Positions 7,511 through 16,717 of a stretch of DNA of 64,000 nucleotides are shown here, one piece after another. Source of the stretch: AAA164-E04 sp014239995. GTDB taxonomy: Bacteria > Verrucomicrobiota > Verrucomicrobiia > Limisphaerales > AAA164-E04. The DNA lies in the NCBI GenBank assembly GCA_029247315.1, contig JAQWLM010000099.1:35185-99184 (forward strand), written 5' to 3'. Each line of letters opens with the position of its first letter. Positions within the stretch are counted from its first letter, which is position 1. The notes below the pieces were generated by a model. The model searched no databases. It saw nothing but the letters and a program-made list of their open reading frames with translations, and had not been told where the DNA came from. The position numbers and the translations under genes are program-made.

Positions 7511-8625
7511 AAAGTTCGCACCGTTTTGTCATCATCATGGCAGGGGGCAGCGGTGAACGTTTTTGGCCGGTCAGTCGGGGGAAAAAGCCCAAGCAACTAA
7601 TTAAATTGATTGGTAGTACTTCCTTCCTTCAACAGGCCGTTGGGCGGCTTGGGAATCTCTTGCCGATGCAAAATATCCTGATCGTGACTCAGCAATCGCA
7701 GGCCAGGGAGGTTGGACGGCAATTACCTGCATTGCCTAAAGAAAACCTGATCGTAGAGCCCTGCGGGCGGGATACGTGTGCTGCCATCATGATTGGGGCG
7801 GCAGTGGTTGGTGCCAGGGATCCAAAGGGAGTCATGGCTGTCCTGCCAGCTGATCATCTTATTGAAGAGGGTGCTGCTTTTCGCCAAAACCTGAGGGATT
7901 GTTTTCGACTGGCAAGTCGGTATGAGGTGCTCGTGACACTTGGCATAAAGCCAACGCATCCTGCCACGGGCTATGGATACATTAAGGCGGGTGAGACGCT
8001 GAAACATGAAGGAAATGTGCTCAACTGCAAAACAAGTTTTCGATCTGTAGAACAATTTGTCGAAAAACCCTCTCTTTCCAGGGCCAAGAAATTTCTACTT
8101 TCCGGACAATATCGATGGAATGCCGGTATGTTTGTGTGGTCATTGGGATCCCTGCTGAAAGCAATGGAATTACATCAGCCTCATATGGCTGAATCATGCA
8201 TGGCTTGGCTCCAGGTTGCCAGAAGCCCCAGAAAACTGGCAAAAATGTTGCATAGCGTCTATCCGGATTTACCAAGAATATCCATCGATTTTGCCTTGAT
8301 GGAAAAAGCTGACAACGTTGTCATGGCGGATAGTGTATTTGATTGGGATGATCTTGGCTCTTGGACGGCTCTGGAACGCTATCTCGTGTCCGATCCTGAT
8401 CACAACTGTATCCAGGGTAACTGTATTCAGGTGGATTCAAGCCACAACATCATTTTTGATGCACGTCCCAAACGTGGAACACCCATAGCTTTGGTGGGAA
8501 TCAAGGATTGTATTGTCGTTCAAACAGAGGATGCATGCATGGTTGCTTCTAAGTCTCACGCTCAGCAAATCAAGGATCTGGTTCGGAAGATCTCGTCTCT
8601 CGAAAAATTTCGACATCTGACCTGA
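7507..8625 (+). CDS. manC: Mannose-1-phosphate guanylyltransferase
   Basis: Makes GDP-mannose from mannose-1-phosphate and GTP, feeding LPS, exopolysaccharide or fucose synthesis. The nucleotidyltransferase signature M-A-G-G-S-G-E-R-F-W-P-V-S-R-x-x-x-P-K-Q is at residues 12-31, and F-V-E-K-P and the later W-N-A-G-M-F-V-W motif are both present. At 372 residues it has the guanylyltransferase and a short C-terminal beta-helix region but not the cupin-type isomerase domain of the bifunctional AlgA/ManC enzymes; a separate phosphomannose isomerase would be needed. The ATG overlaps the trpA stop, so translation is probably coupled. Confidence 0.92.
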   Translation: MKSSHRFVIIMAGGSGERFWPVSRGKKPKQLIKLIGSTSFLQQAVGRLGNLLPMQNILIVTQQSQAREVGRQLPALPKENLIVEPCGRDTCAAIMIGAAVVGARDPKGVMAVLPADHLIEEGAAFRQNLRDCFRLASRYEVLVTLGIKPTHPATGYGYIKAGETLKHEGNVLNCKTSFRSVEQFVEKPSLSRAKKFLLSGQYRWNAGMFVWSLGSLLKAMELHQPHMAESCMAWLQVARSPRKLAKMLHSVYPDLPRISIDFALMEKADNVVMADSVFDWDDLGSWTALERYLVSDPDHNCIQGNCIQVDSSHNIIFDARPKRGTPIALVGIKDCIVVQTEDACMVASKSHAQQIKDLVRKISSLEKFRHLT

Positions 8626-8640
8626 TTATTAAAATCACCT

Positions 8641-9156
8641 TCAGAGTTCCCATTTTCTACAGAGTTGCTGGTCTGGTAATTGCCTCAGTATGGTTGTGAT
8701 CGTAAGCCCGATCGTCGGAAAGATGAACCCCGGTTCAATTTCAGCCAGAGGTGATAAGACAAATTTTCTTAGATGACTTCTGGGATGTGGCAATTGCAGG
8801 AAATCGGACTGGTGTATCTTCTGATCGACGCAGACAAGGTCCAGATCAATGATTCTTGGCTCATTGATGATTCCATTACGTTGTCTACCTAGGTTTAATT
8901 CGATATCCAGTAGGGACCGCAACAAGGTTGATGGATCTGTATCGCGGCGAACTATTAGACAAGCCGCTGCATTGGCATAAGTTGGGGAGCCTGGAGGACT
9001 ATCCACAGGCTCAGAACGCCATATGGAAGACCTTCGTGCGGGCGTGAGGCTTAGGGTTTCCAAAGCTTCGAAGGCAGCAAAAATGTTAGCCCGCACATCG
9101 CCAAGATTTGAGCCCAATGAGATGAGGGCCTTCGCGGTGGAGTGCTCCTGATCCAT
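8641..9156 (-). CDS. folK: 2-amino-4-hydroxy-6-hydroxymethyldihydropteridine pyrophosphokinase
   Basis: Transfers pyrophosphate from ATP to hydroxymethyl-dihydropterin in folate synthesis. The 171-residue protein shows S-L-G-S-N-L-G-D at the start, S-S-I-W-R-S-E-P-V, and the diagnostic R-x-x-x-x-x-x-x-P-R-I-I-D-L-D-L-V segment that binds magnesium and ATP, followed by L-P-H-P-R. No fused FolB or FolP domain is present. It lies 21 bp downstream of dapB on the same strand and converges with manC, with only 15 bp between the two stop codons and no obvious terminator in that gap. Confidence 0.94.
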   Translation of the reverse strand: MDQEHSTAKALISLGSNLGDVRANIFAAFEALETLSLTPARRSSIWRSEPVDSPPGSPTYANAAACLIVRRDTDPSTLLRSLLDIELNLGRQRNGIINEPRIIDLDLVCVDQKIHQSDFLQLPHPRSHLRKFVLSPLAEIEPGFIFPTIGLTITTILRQLPDQQLCRKWEL

Positions 9157-9177
9157 GCCGATGTGGTGAATGGAACC

Positions 9178-9912
9178 TTAAGTTAATCCAAGCACATCTT
9201 GCATGGAATAAAGGCCCGGTCCCTGATTGACGGCCCAAGCAGATGCCCTTAATGCACCATTGGCAAACGTATCACGGCTTGAAGCTTTATGTGTGAGTTC
9301 TACACGCTCTCCAGGAGTCGCAAACACAACGGTATGATCACCAACTACATCGCCTCCACGCATGGAATGCATGCCGATTTCGTCATGAGTCCTTGCTCCT
9401 ACGATACCCTCACGTCCATGACGTAAAACCTCCTGTAATTGTAATTGACGAACCTTTGCAAGGATTTCCACCAGTGTGGTGGCTGTACCGCTTGGAGCAT
9501 CCCGTTTCATGCGATGATGCATCTCAACGACTTCTAGATCAAAATCCGGTCCTAGGATTTCTGTTGCTTTGCGGGTAAGCCAGAAAAGGGTGTTCACTCC
9601 AGTGGAATAATTCGAAGCCCAGACGATGGGAATGTTCTCGGCATGAGACAGAATTGCCTCCCGGTCCTCTTGCTTGTGACCTGTTGTTCCAATGATAAGC
9701 GCTTTACCGGCTTTGGCACATTGTTCAGCAAATTCGCATGTAGCCTCGTGAAAACTGAAATCAATAATTGCGTCTGCTTGATCGAGGATGGGCAACAGCT
9801 CATCCCCCATGTCGATTTGTCCAACAACGCACAGTGTTGGATGTTCCTTGGCACAGCGCACCAGGGCTTCTCCCATGCGTCCCTTGGATCCTGTGATGAT
9901 AATATTCGTCAT
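9178..9912 (-). CDS. dapB: 4-hydroxy-tetrahydrodipicolinate reductase DapB
   Basis: Reduces hydroxy-tetrahydrodipicolinate with NAD(P)H in the lysine/diaminopimelate pathway, so it also supports peptidoglycan synthesis. The N-terminal Rossmann motif is I-T-G-S-K-G-R-M-G; the catalytic segment E-M-H-H-R-M-K-R-D-A-P-S-G-T-A holds H132/H133 and K136; G-T-T-G and the A-S-N-Y-S-T-G-V-N loop are as expected. At 244 residues it is slightly shorter than the E. coli enzyme (273). It is followed by folK and diverges from the sugar dehydrogenase gene. Confidence 0.95.
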   Translation of the reverse strand: MTNIIITGSKGRMGEALVRCAKEHPTLCVVGQIDMGDELLPILDQADAIIDFSFHEATCEFAEQCAKAGKALIIGTTGHKQEDREAILSHAENIPIVWASNYSTGVNTLFWLTRKATEILGPDFDLEVVEMHHRMKRDAPSGTATTLVEILAKVRQLQLQEVLRHGREGIVGARTHDEIGMHSMRGGDVVGDHTVVFATPGERVELTHKASSRDTFANGALRASAWAVNQGPGLYSMQDVLGLT

Positions 9913-10077
9913 AGGTTGATATTAGACAAAGCGGATTGGTTTCAATGGCTGAAAAAATCTTCCAGTAGTATGACAGCTTGGTCCAGTGTTTCGTCGTGTC
10001 TCCACTTGTCAGGCGGAGACGATGGACGTATTGTTGTCAAACTTAGGTAATCAATGCAAACCAATGAGACCAGAATC

Positions 10078-11415
10078 ATGAAATCCGTTAATCATATCAT
10101 AAGAAAAACCATACCAAGCGTGTGCTTCAAATCGCTTGCCTTTGTGCTTTTGTTTTCAACATTGCGCGCTGAAATACCCCGGGTGCAGCTAAAGCCTTTC
10201 GCCGATGGGTTCACATCTCCCATCGCATTGACTCCTCTCAACGATGGCAAGGGAACGCTCATTGTGGCGGATCAGGTAGGTGTGGCTCATTTGCTTACAA
10301 CTACGGGGATGATGCGTGGACAACCCTTTCTTTCCTTGTCGCATCGTTTGACCAAATTGAATCTGGGGTTTGAGGAGCGAGGGTTGCTGGGAATCGTCGC
10401 GCATCCTGATTTTAAGAATAATGGAAAGATTTACGTTTATTATTCTGCACCTCTCAGAAAATCTGCCCCAAAGGACTGGAACCATACAACCCGTATTGCG
10501 GAATTCAAGACAGTGGAAGGTGATTCCGAAACCATAGATTTGGCATCCGAACGTATCTTAATTGAATACGATGAGCCATATTTTAATCATAACGGGGGTG
10601 CACTTGCCTTTGGTCCTTCGGACGGATTTCTTTATATTGCCTCCGGTGATGGGGGTAATGCGAATGGGCGGGGTCGTGGACACTCGGAGATCGGTAACAG
10701 TCAGGATTTAACTAATTTATTGGGCAAGATTCTGCGAATCGACGTGAATCAGGGTGAACCCTATACCATACCCCGGGACAATCCGTTTCAATCCAAGGGT
10801 TGGCGCGGTGAAATCTTTGCCATTGGATTCAGGAATCCTTGGCGAATCAGCTTTGATCGAGGGGGAAATCATTCTCTATTTGCCGCTGATATCGGTCAGA
10901 ATCTGTACGAAGAGGTGAATGTGGTCCATAAGGGGGGCAACTATGGATGGAACGTGCGCGAAGGATTCCATTGCTTTGACCCGGAAAATCCTACCAAGAC
11001 ACCCGAAAATTGCGCTGAAAACGACCATCGGGGACATGCTTTTGTCGATCCGATTGTGGAATATAAAAACATAAAGGCATTCAAGAATCAATCAGATGCC
11101 TTCGGCATCAGTATCACCGGTGGTTATATCTACCGAGGTAAGGCGATCCAAGGGTTGCAGGGGTATTATGTTTTTGCAGATTGGAGCCGGAATTGGGCCA
11201 TTCCAGACGGGGTTATACTTGCGGCAAAACCCGAGGAAGGTGATGGTCCGTGGAAGATCCAGTCTCTTCCTACCTTCGAAAATCAGGATGGCCACGTGGG
11301 GCGATATATCACCGCTTTCGGTGAGGATAGGAAGGGAGAACTATACGTCTTGACCAATGCCAGTAATGGATTGATGAACCGAAAAGGCGGGGTCTTCAAA
11401 ATGGTAGCACCATGA
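10078..11415 (+). CDS. Secreted PQQ-dependent sugar dehydrogenase (GSDH/YliI type)
   Basis: A periplasmic six-bladed beta-propeller oxidoreductase of the soluble glucose/sorbosone dehydrogenase family, expected to use PQQ and calcium to oxidise aldoses. After a signal peptide (residues 1 to about 31 from the ATG at 10078; an alternative ATG is at 10054) the family landmarks appear: F-x-x-x-G-L-L-G-I-V-A-H-P-D-F, H-N-G-G-A-L-A-F-G-P-S-D-G-F-L-Y-I, S-G-D-G-G, G-F-R-N-P-W-R-I-S-F-D and N-Y-G-W-N. A run with Cys-Phe-Asp and a second Cys in an inserted loop suggests a disulphide. No PQQ synthesis genes are in the window. The real sugar is unknown. Confidence 0.88.
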   Translation: MKSVNHIIRKTIPSVCFKSLAFVLLFSTLRAEIPRVQLKPFADGFTSPIALTPLNDGKGTLIVADQVGVAHLLTTTGMMRGQPFLSLSHRLTKLNLGFEERGLLGIVAHPDFKNNGKIYVYYSAPLRKSAPKDWNHTTRIAEFKTVEGDSETIDLASERILIEYDEPYFNHNGGALAFGPSDGFLYIASGDGGNANGRGRGHSEIGNSQDLTNLLGKILRIDVNQGEPYTIPRDNPFQSKGWRGEIFAIGFRNPWRISFDRGGNHSLFAADIGQNLYEEVNVVHKGGNYGWNVREGFHCFDPENPTKTPENCAENDHRGHAFVDPIVEYKNIKAFKNQSDAFGISITGGYIYRGKAIQGLQGYYVFADWSRNWAIPDGVILAAKPEEGDGPWKIQSLPTFENQDGHVGRYITAFGEDRKGELYVLTNASNGLMNRKGGVFKMVAP

Positions 11416-11468
11416 TCTGCAGCTTGCCCTGAGCGTTAATCAAATGGAATCTCTCATGTAATATTCGA

Positions 11469-12290
11469 CTAATTTTCTATGACAAAAATTGCCGTGTTAG
11501 TACGCCAAATAGATTCGGTAGCCCAAAAGTTAACGGGTTTGAAGGATTTCCCGAAGCCCAGTGCTCTCGCACTTCCATCGGTGAAGGCATAGACTGAGGA
11601 TCCAGATTTTTTCGACCCGGAGCTTGGGGAGTGGCGTGCATGTTCCACCTCACGGATGTCGTTGCCATAGCCCTCGAGGAAGTCCATGTAGAAGGCGCGT
11701 GTGTTTTCACGTTTCTCGCCGAAGGTAATTGTTTCTGAGGGATTGCGCACCGCGCTTTCGTGAAACGATTTACCTGAAATGGATGCCAAACTGTAATTTC
11801 GTTTTAGCCTGGCAAGATAATGGTCGTTCCAGCCATTTAACAGATAAGATCGAGAGACCCTATCCGCCACATTCACTTGCTCACCGATAAGTTTATTGTG
11901 CTTGTCAGAAGGGCAGAGCAACAGGTTGGTGGATTGGAAATACGAAAATAAGGATCCGGGCCAACTTTGCTCGGTGATTCCATCAAGTTCTGTAATTCCA
12001 TCCGCGCGGGTGGGGAAATAGCCCGCCGAATCATTCCGGTATAGCTGTGTTGCAAGACCCAGTTGCTTGATTTGACTGAGACACTTGATTTTTCGCGCAG
12101 CAGCCTTCGCATTGCTCAACGCAGGTAGCAACAGCCCAGCAAGAATGGCGATAATTCCCATGACGACAAGCAGTTCGATGAGTGTGAAGGCTTTTCCATT
12201 TTGGGAGAAAATCCTTTTTTCATGCCGAATTCTGCTATTGGAGTGCACTACACTGTCCTTACTCCTACCGATACAACTTTTTACTTCCAT
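11469..12290 (-). CDS. Pseudopilin-like secreted protein with type IV prepilin N-terminus
   Basis: A 273-residue protein with a class III leader: about 32 basic residues, then G-K-A-F-T-L-I-E-L-L-V-V-M-G-I-I-A-I-L, where the prepilin peptidase should cut before the phenylalanine. The helix continues G-L-L-L-P-A-L-S-N-A-K-A-A-A, the usual verrucomicrobial version. The C-terminal half has H-A-R-H-S then F-T-D-G-S-A-R-A-L, matching the H-x-n-DG motif of the large pseudopilin family of PVC bacteria. No secretion or pilus genes are adjacent. Such proteins occur in dozens of copies in this phylum and their function is unknown; they may be surface-displayed or serve type II secretion. Confidence 0.86.
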   Translation of the reverse strand: MEVKSCIGRSKDSVVHSNSRIRHEKRIFSQNGKAFTLIELLVVMGIIAILAGLLLPALSNAKAAARKIKCLSQIKQLGLATQLYRNDSAGYFPTRADGITELDGITEQSWPGSLFSYFQSTNLLLCPSDKHNKLIGEQVNVADRVSRSYLLNGWNDHYLARLKRNYSLASISGKSFHESAVRNPSETITFGEKRENTRAFYMDFLEGYGNDIREVEHARHSPSSGSKKSGSSVYAFTDGSARALGFGKSFKPVNFWATESIWRTNTAIFVIEN

Positions 12291-12858
12291 AATGAACTAC
12301 GATGAATAAAGCCAAGTAACATAACACCGTTTGTGTATTTCTCAAAAAATATGAGACGGGTGGCCCCAACCGCAGGGTCAATTGTAGTGATGAACCCACA
12401 ATTGATCCGATCAGGCAAGCTTGCCTCTCGTTTCCTGAAGCAATAAACGTACCGTTGTTATTTGTGAAAAAAAATACCTCTTCAAAGGACTGGGAAAAGT
12501 GGTTGTTCCAGTGGATTTCCATGGTGTTCAAAAATGAACTGATGATGGTCGTTTTGTCCATAGCGTCCTCTCGGGCATTTCCCAAAATCGGTCAACTCTC
12601 CGGAATATGCTGTGGGGGCCTATCCACTTGTTGCCTGGAACGAAAAATTCCTCCCGTATCCATAGCCCAACAAGGCATGATAAGCCCTGTTCAAAATGTT
12701 ACCGGCATTTTGCTATACAACAATGCAGTGGGGGATGTGTTGTTCCAAACGCATCTGGACCAGAAGGTTCCTTATTGACGGAAGCAAAGCAACTGAATCA
12801 TTTGGAAGATTAGATTCAAAACAGACCAGTCCTGCACACATGTTCCTCTGATGGAATC
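12291..12858. other. 568-bp intergenic region with two inverted repeats, no convincing gene
   Basis: Lies upstream of the pseudopilin gene and downstream of the serine acetyltransferase, both on the minus strand. Open frames on both strands (12265-12585 minus, 12455-12778 plus) show no recognisable domain and do not look protein-like. It holds a strong inverted repeat at 12375-12408 and a palindrome at 12414-12425. The promoter of the pseudopilin gene is probably here. Confidence 0.5.
12375..12425. repeat. Tandem inverted repeats (11-bp stem and 12-bp palindrome)
   Basis: GGGTCAATTGT (12375-12385) pairs with ACAATTGATCC (12398-12408) over 11 pairs with one G-T, leaving a 12-base loop. Six bases later the perfect palindrome GGCAAGCTTGCC occupies 12414-12425. 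No T-run follows on either strand, so this is not a typical terminator. It sits 85-135 bp upstream of the pseudopilin start and could be an operator. Confidence 0.5.
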
Positions 12859-13788
12859 TTAGTTGACTGGCGTGCTGGAGTTTTTCTTGCGCTCCAATTT
12901 GTTTAGGATTTTAAGGCTGATCTCATCTGTGATGACCAATGTATCTGCAGCGATGCTGTGAGTAAGGAATACGTTAGCACCAATCGTGCTTCGAGCACCC
13001 ACGACGGTGTCTCCTCCCATCACTGTTGCATTGGCGTAAAGAGTGACCCGGTTCTCAATGGTTGGATGTCTTTTGGTGCCTCGCAGTGACTGCCCTCCCT
13101 TCAGTGAGCGTCCAATCAGTGCAACACCTTGATACATTTTGACGTGATCACCGATCACGCTGGTTTCCCCAATGACAGTGCCCGTGCCATGATCGATGAA
13201 AAAATGAGACCCAATGCACGCCCCGGGGTGAAGGTCCATGCCGGTGCGTGCGTGTGCCCACTCGGTCATGATTCTCGGAATCAGGGGGATTTGTCTGATA
13301 TACATTTCATGAGCCAGCCTCTGGACGGCAATGGCCTCCACGAATGGGTAAGCAAGGATGACTTCGTTTTTATTCAGGGCTGCGGGGTCTCCATTGAACG
13401 CAGCTTCAACATCGGTTTGAAGCAATTTTCGTAATGCCGGTAATCGACCTAACACTGCAGAGGTGGTCTCATGCGCGAAGGCTCTGGTTGTTTGCTTCTT
13501 TACTCCTTCGGGTGGACTGTGCTGGAGACTTTTATAAACCTCGTCTTCAAGCCGTCCAAAGACGCTATCCATGAGGTTGGTGGTCTCAATTTTTAATTCG
13601 TAAGAATGAATGACATGATTATCGAAGTAGCCAGGAAATAGCAATTTCAGCAAATCCTGGGTGATGGTTGCTATGGTCGATTTCGAAGGTAGATTAACGC
13701 CATCAACACGATTGATACCTCCCAAATTTGCGTAGGAGGACAATAAATCATCTGCAAGCTTTGTGATCAATTCAGACACCTCGGTCAC
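12859..13788 (-). CDS. cysE: Serine O-acetyltransferase
   Basis: Transfers an acetyl group from acetyl-CoA to serine, giving O-acetylserine for cysteine synthesis. The N-terminal alpha-helical domain is followed by A-H-E-M-Y-I, M-T-E-W-A-H and the left-handed beta-helix: G-M-D-L-H-P-G-A-C-I-G, the catalytic segment I-D-H-G-T-G-T-V-I-G-E-T-S, and R-H-P-T-I-E-N, the last being the family's active-site loop. I use the GTG at 13788 (309 residues); a TTG at 13815 would add nine residues, and neither start has a clear ribosome-binding site. The helical domain is longer than in E. coli CysE (273), closer to the EpsC-like subgroup. No cysK is adjacent. Confidence 0.92.
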   Translation of the reverse strand: MTEVSELITKLADDLLSSYANLGGINRVDGVNLPSKSTIATITQDLLKLLFPGYFDNHVIHSYELKIETTNLMDSVFGRLEDEVYKSLQHSPPEGVKKQTTRAFAHETTSAVLGRLPALRKLLQTDVEAAFNGDPAALNKNEVILAYPFVEAIAVQRLAHEMYIRQIPLIPRIMTEWAHARTGMDLHPGACIGSHFFIDHGTGTVIGETSVIGDHVKMYQGVALIGRSLKGGQSLRGTKRHPTIENRVTLYANATVMGGDTVVGARSTIGANVFLTHSIAADTLVITDEISLKILNKLERKKNSSTPVN

Positions 13789-13847
13789 TATAATGCAGGT
13801 TGCCCATCGCAGCAAGGTATGGGCGGGTTGTGGAACGCTGTCTTACT

Positions 13848-16673
13848 TCACGGGGAGACGAGCCGGAAAAACCTCATTGAAGATGTATTTTCAATGAGGG
13901 TGTAATTTTCAAAACCCTGAGGATGCGTGATCCAATCGTTCTCTATGGAATCTTCCTTGGACTGCAAACGGTGATCTACCAGCGCTTTTGGCCACGTTAG
14001 GAGTATATCTTTTCCAAAATTAAAGATACTCAAGTCCGGCTGACTAGTGGTTCCATCATGGATGGCCACGAGGGTCACGAGATTTGGCTGGTAGATGGGA
14101 AGGAGTGTGACCGACTCATTCAACTTGAATGGTTGGACTTCTCGAAATGTTCCCACAATCAAGTCGCTTTGTATGATTGAAATCCGGTGTCCGTGTTCGG
14201 GGATCCATCCTTCTTCAAACTCCACATGCAAAGTACCATCGAGGTGAGCTGCTTCATGTGCATGGATCAATGAGCGTCTTGGGTCGGATGATGTTTTCGT
14301 AACATGTATTCGCAATTGAGTTGTTGATGCCATCGCGAGGGTTTTATTGATAATGAGACCTTCCCCTGAAACCTCGAGATCAATAGCTTGACTGAAGGCT
14401 GTGTTGGAGCCCAAGGTGACTGCACCCACAATGCGTGCATCTTGAAAGTCGAACTCGAGTGCCGAAATGAAGCCTTGATCGGCGTTTAAGATCCCTCCTG
14501 CAATTTGGACATTGCCTCCGGTGATCACAGAGCCTCCGGAGAGATCCCATCGGCCTTGGTTCAGGATATTCAGGTCCAGGAGCACGTTATCTGCGGAAGT
14601 TTTGATTTCCAGAAGACCCCTGTTATGCAAAAGAAGCCTTTCATCATCCGGTATTGGTTGAGCCTTGATGTTACTTGAAATAGTGATTCTGCCATCGGTC
14701 TGATTCAGGATGCCTGCATTTTCGGATAATATTAAATCCCCGCCATCCCAGTGTAAATGGCCCAAGTTGACCAATCTACGATTATTTAAGGATCTTGGTT
14801 GTGCGTTATTGTCTGACGAGGGCATCTCGGCACGTCCTTCATTGATAAAATCTCCCTGTCCACTGATCTCGGTGCCTCCCTCCCAACGGAATTGTTCACG
14901 AACAGTGATCAGGTCATTCCCTCTGAGGCTTCCGCCTTTTGCAATGAGCAGTTCCTTTGGAGCAATGGTTTCTCCCGAGTTGAATGTAACCTTGCCCTTG
15001 CTGATGGAAACACTCTCCCCAATGGAGGCTATCTTGGCCTCTGGATGAAAAATAACTTCCTTCCCCGAAAAAAGTGTCTTCTTGAGTGCATTGAAATGCC
15101 CGCGGATCTCTGCGACCTTATCAGGGGATGAGAAACTGAGTGTTTGCTGGGTTTCCAGCCTTGATTGCGGAGAGCTGTTGAAAGAGCCCGATAACTCAAG
15201 GGTGGTGTTGGTCGATGAAAACATGGTTCCCATGTTGGTCATATCAGCTGTAAAATCCAGGTTGCCTGACTGAAGGGATACTTGACCTCGATTGACAGTG
15301 TCGATACCCAGATGCACCTCTTCTGCCTGACCAGTGATTTCGAATAATCCCTCATTTTTCAAGAAGGCTTTTTCTTCACCAGCAATGGGTGTCACTTCCA
15401 CATTGCCCGAGATGGTGATGATGCCTTCTGCTTGATTTACAATCTCTGCATTGTCCCTTGCCCTTAAATGGCCTCCACTCCAAAGCACTTGACCGGCATT
15501 GACAAAGGTGCGTCCATCCAAAAGGCGAGGTTTTGAGGTGCTTTCCAGCTTTGCCATTTCAGTAATTCCCAGGTTTAAGAAGTCGGCTTTTCCGCCCAGG
15601 GTTGTCCCATTTGCCCATAGGAATTTTTCCGAGACACGAATCAAGTCCCCCCCACCAATACTTCCTCCCAAGGTGAGGAGTAGTTGACGGGGTGCAATGG
15701 TTTCCTGTGAGTTAAACTCTACTTTACTCTTGCTGATGGAAACGGTGTCACCAATCGTTGTGATTTCTGATTCGGGGTGAAACACAATTTTTTTTCCTGA
15801 AAAACGACTTGTCTTGATTACCTTGAACCTCCCCCGAATCTCTGCAGTTTCCTCAGCTGATGAAAAACTGACGGTGTTTTGGCTTTCTAAACTCGAGTCA
15901 GGAGAGCTTGTGAAATAACCTGAAAAATCGAGTGTAGTGGCTTTTTCAGCATCCACCGCTCCAAGATTCGTTGTTGCTCCTGCAAAGTTAAGCATGCCTG
16001 ATTGGACTAGTATAGATCCTCGATTTAAGAAAGAGACGTCCATGACTGTGCTGCCATTGGAATCCGACTTGACAAAGATTCCATTGTTTTCGAATCGCCC
16101 TGAAGTTTTCTTTGCCTGCACCAACCATTGTCCGTCAAAAAGGTTTCTGAATATGGCATTGGCTTGGTTCATGAAAACACCATCGGTCCCAGAATGGACA
16201 TCACCTGAAGTCCATAATGTCTCTGTTTTGTTGATAATATTGAATCCCACGAGGTTTTTTCCACCTCCGTGCATGGCGATGGCCATTGGTGCAATGAGTT
16301 GCCCATTTCCTCCGGTGAAACCTCCTCCACGCCAGATAAAGCGTTCCTCAGCTGTAAGGTTTCTGCTTCCCTGGATAAAACCAGAGGCCAGGTCCAGCTG
16401 GACCAGAGTGACATCAGTGTCGAGATTGATCGACGGAGAGGCGTCAAGCCCAATGAGTACATTGAAAGTATCCTCTTCGTTGTTGTGTGGAAAAGGGAGG
16501 AAACCAAAGGTGTTCCACCTGAAAACTTCCGTCCAATGACCATTTGCGGCACTGATCCATGCCGCATCGAAGGGTTCTTGTGCCGTGATTGTGATCGGAA
16601 AAAAGGTGAGAGCCAGAGTCCCGTGAATGACCTGGATCAGGCGGCGAATATAGTGTTGTATCATGACTTCCAT
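13848..16673 (-). CDS. Large secreted repeat protein, two tandem ~244-residue units, FFRL-type C-terminus
   Basis: A 941-residue protein with a signal peptide (about residues 1-31, cut near T-A-Q-E) and a mature part rich in beta-helix-like repeats. Two long units, starting near 15993 and 15260 with a period of about 733 bp, repeat the same order: S-S-P-x-S-x-L-E, S-F-S-S, A-E-I-R-G-x-F, L/R-F-S-G-K, H-P-E, S-I-S-K, E-T-I-A-P, then W-S-G-G/W-D-G-G and N-Q-x-x-G-x-I-T-I-S. A partial third copy precedes them. The C-terminus ends in L-T-W-P...W...M-R-F-F-R-L-V-S-P, a domain end seen on many verrucomicrobial exported proteins. Adhesion, surface layer or polysaccharide binding are possible; function unknown. 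Confidence 0.85.
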   Translation of the reverse strand: MEVMIQHYIRRLIQVIHGTLALTFFPITITAQEPFDAAWISAANGHWTEVFRWNTFGFLPFPHNNEEDTFNVLIGLDASPSINLDTDVTLVQLDLASGFIQGSRNLTAEERFIWRGGGFTGGNGQLIAPMAIAMHGGGKNLVGFNIINKTETLWTSGDVHSGTDGVFMNQANAIFRNLFDGQWLVQAKKTSGRFENNGIFVKSDSNGSTVMDVSFLNRGSILVQSGMLNFAGATTNLGAVDAEKATTLDFSGYFTSSPDSSLESQNTVSFSSAEETAEIRGRFKVIKTSRFSGKKIVFHPESEITTIGDTVSISKSKVEFNSQETIAPRQLLLTLGGSIGGGDLIRVSEKFLWANGTTLGGKADFLNLGITEMAKLESTSKPRLLDGRTFVNAGQVLWSGGHLRARDNAEIVNQAEGIITISGNVEVTPIAGEEKAFLKNEGLFEITGQAEEVHLGIDTVNRGQVSLQSGNLDFTADMTNMGTMFSSTNTTLELSGSFNSSPQSRLETQQTLSFSSPDKVAEIRGHFNALKKTLFSGKEVIFHPEAKIASIGESVSISKGKVTFNSGETIAPKELLIAKGGSLRGNDLITVREQFRWEGGTEISGQGDFINEGRAEMPSSDNNAQPRSLNNRRLVNLGHLHWDGGDLILSENAGILNQTDGRITISSNIKAQPIPDDERLLLHNRGLLEIKTSADNVLLDLNILNQGRWDLSGGSVITGGNVQIAGGILNADQGFISALEFDFQDARIVGAVTLGSNTAFSQAIDLEVSGEGLIINKTLAMASTTQLRIHVTKTSSDPRRSLIHAHEAAHLDGTLHVEFEEGWIPEHGHRISIIQSDLIVGTFREVQPFKLNESVTLLPIYQPNLVTLVAIHDGTTSQPDLSIFNFGKDILLTWPKALVDHRLQSKEDSIENDWITHPQGFENYTLIENTSSMRFFRLVSP

Positions 16674-16717
16674 CTGTGCGGAGCGTCGTTGGGTATCTGA
16701 AAAAGTCGTAGATCGAG

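Noticed and set aside
12455..12778. 107-residue plus-strand frame as a gene
   Set aside because: No domain, odd composition with scattered cysteines, no ribosome-binding site, and it overlaps an equally unconvincing minus-strand frame.
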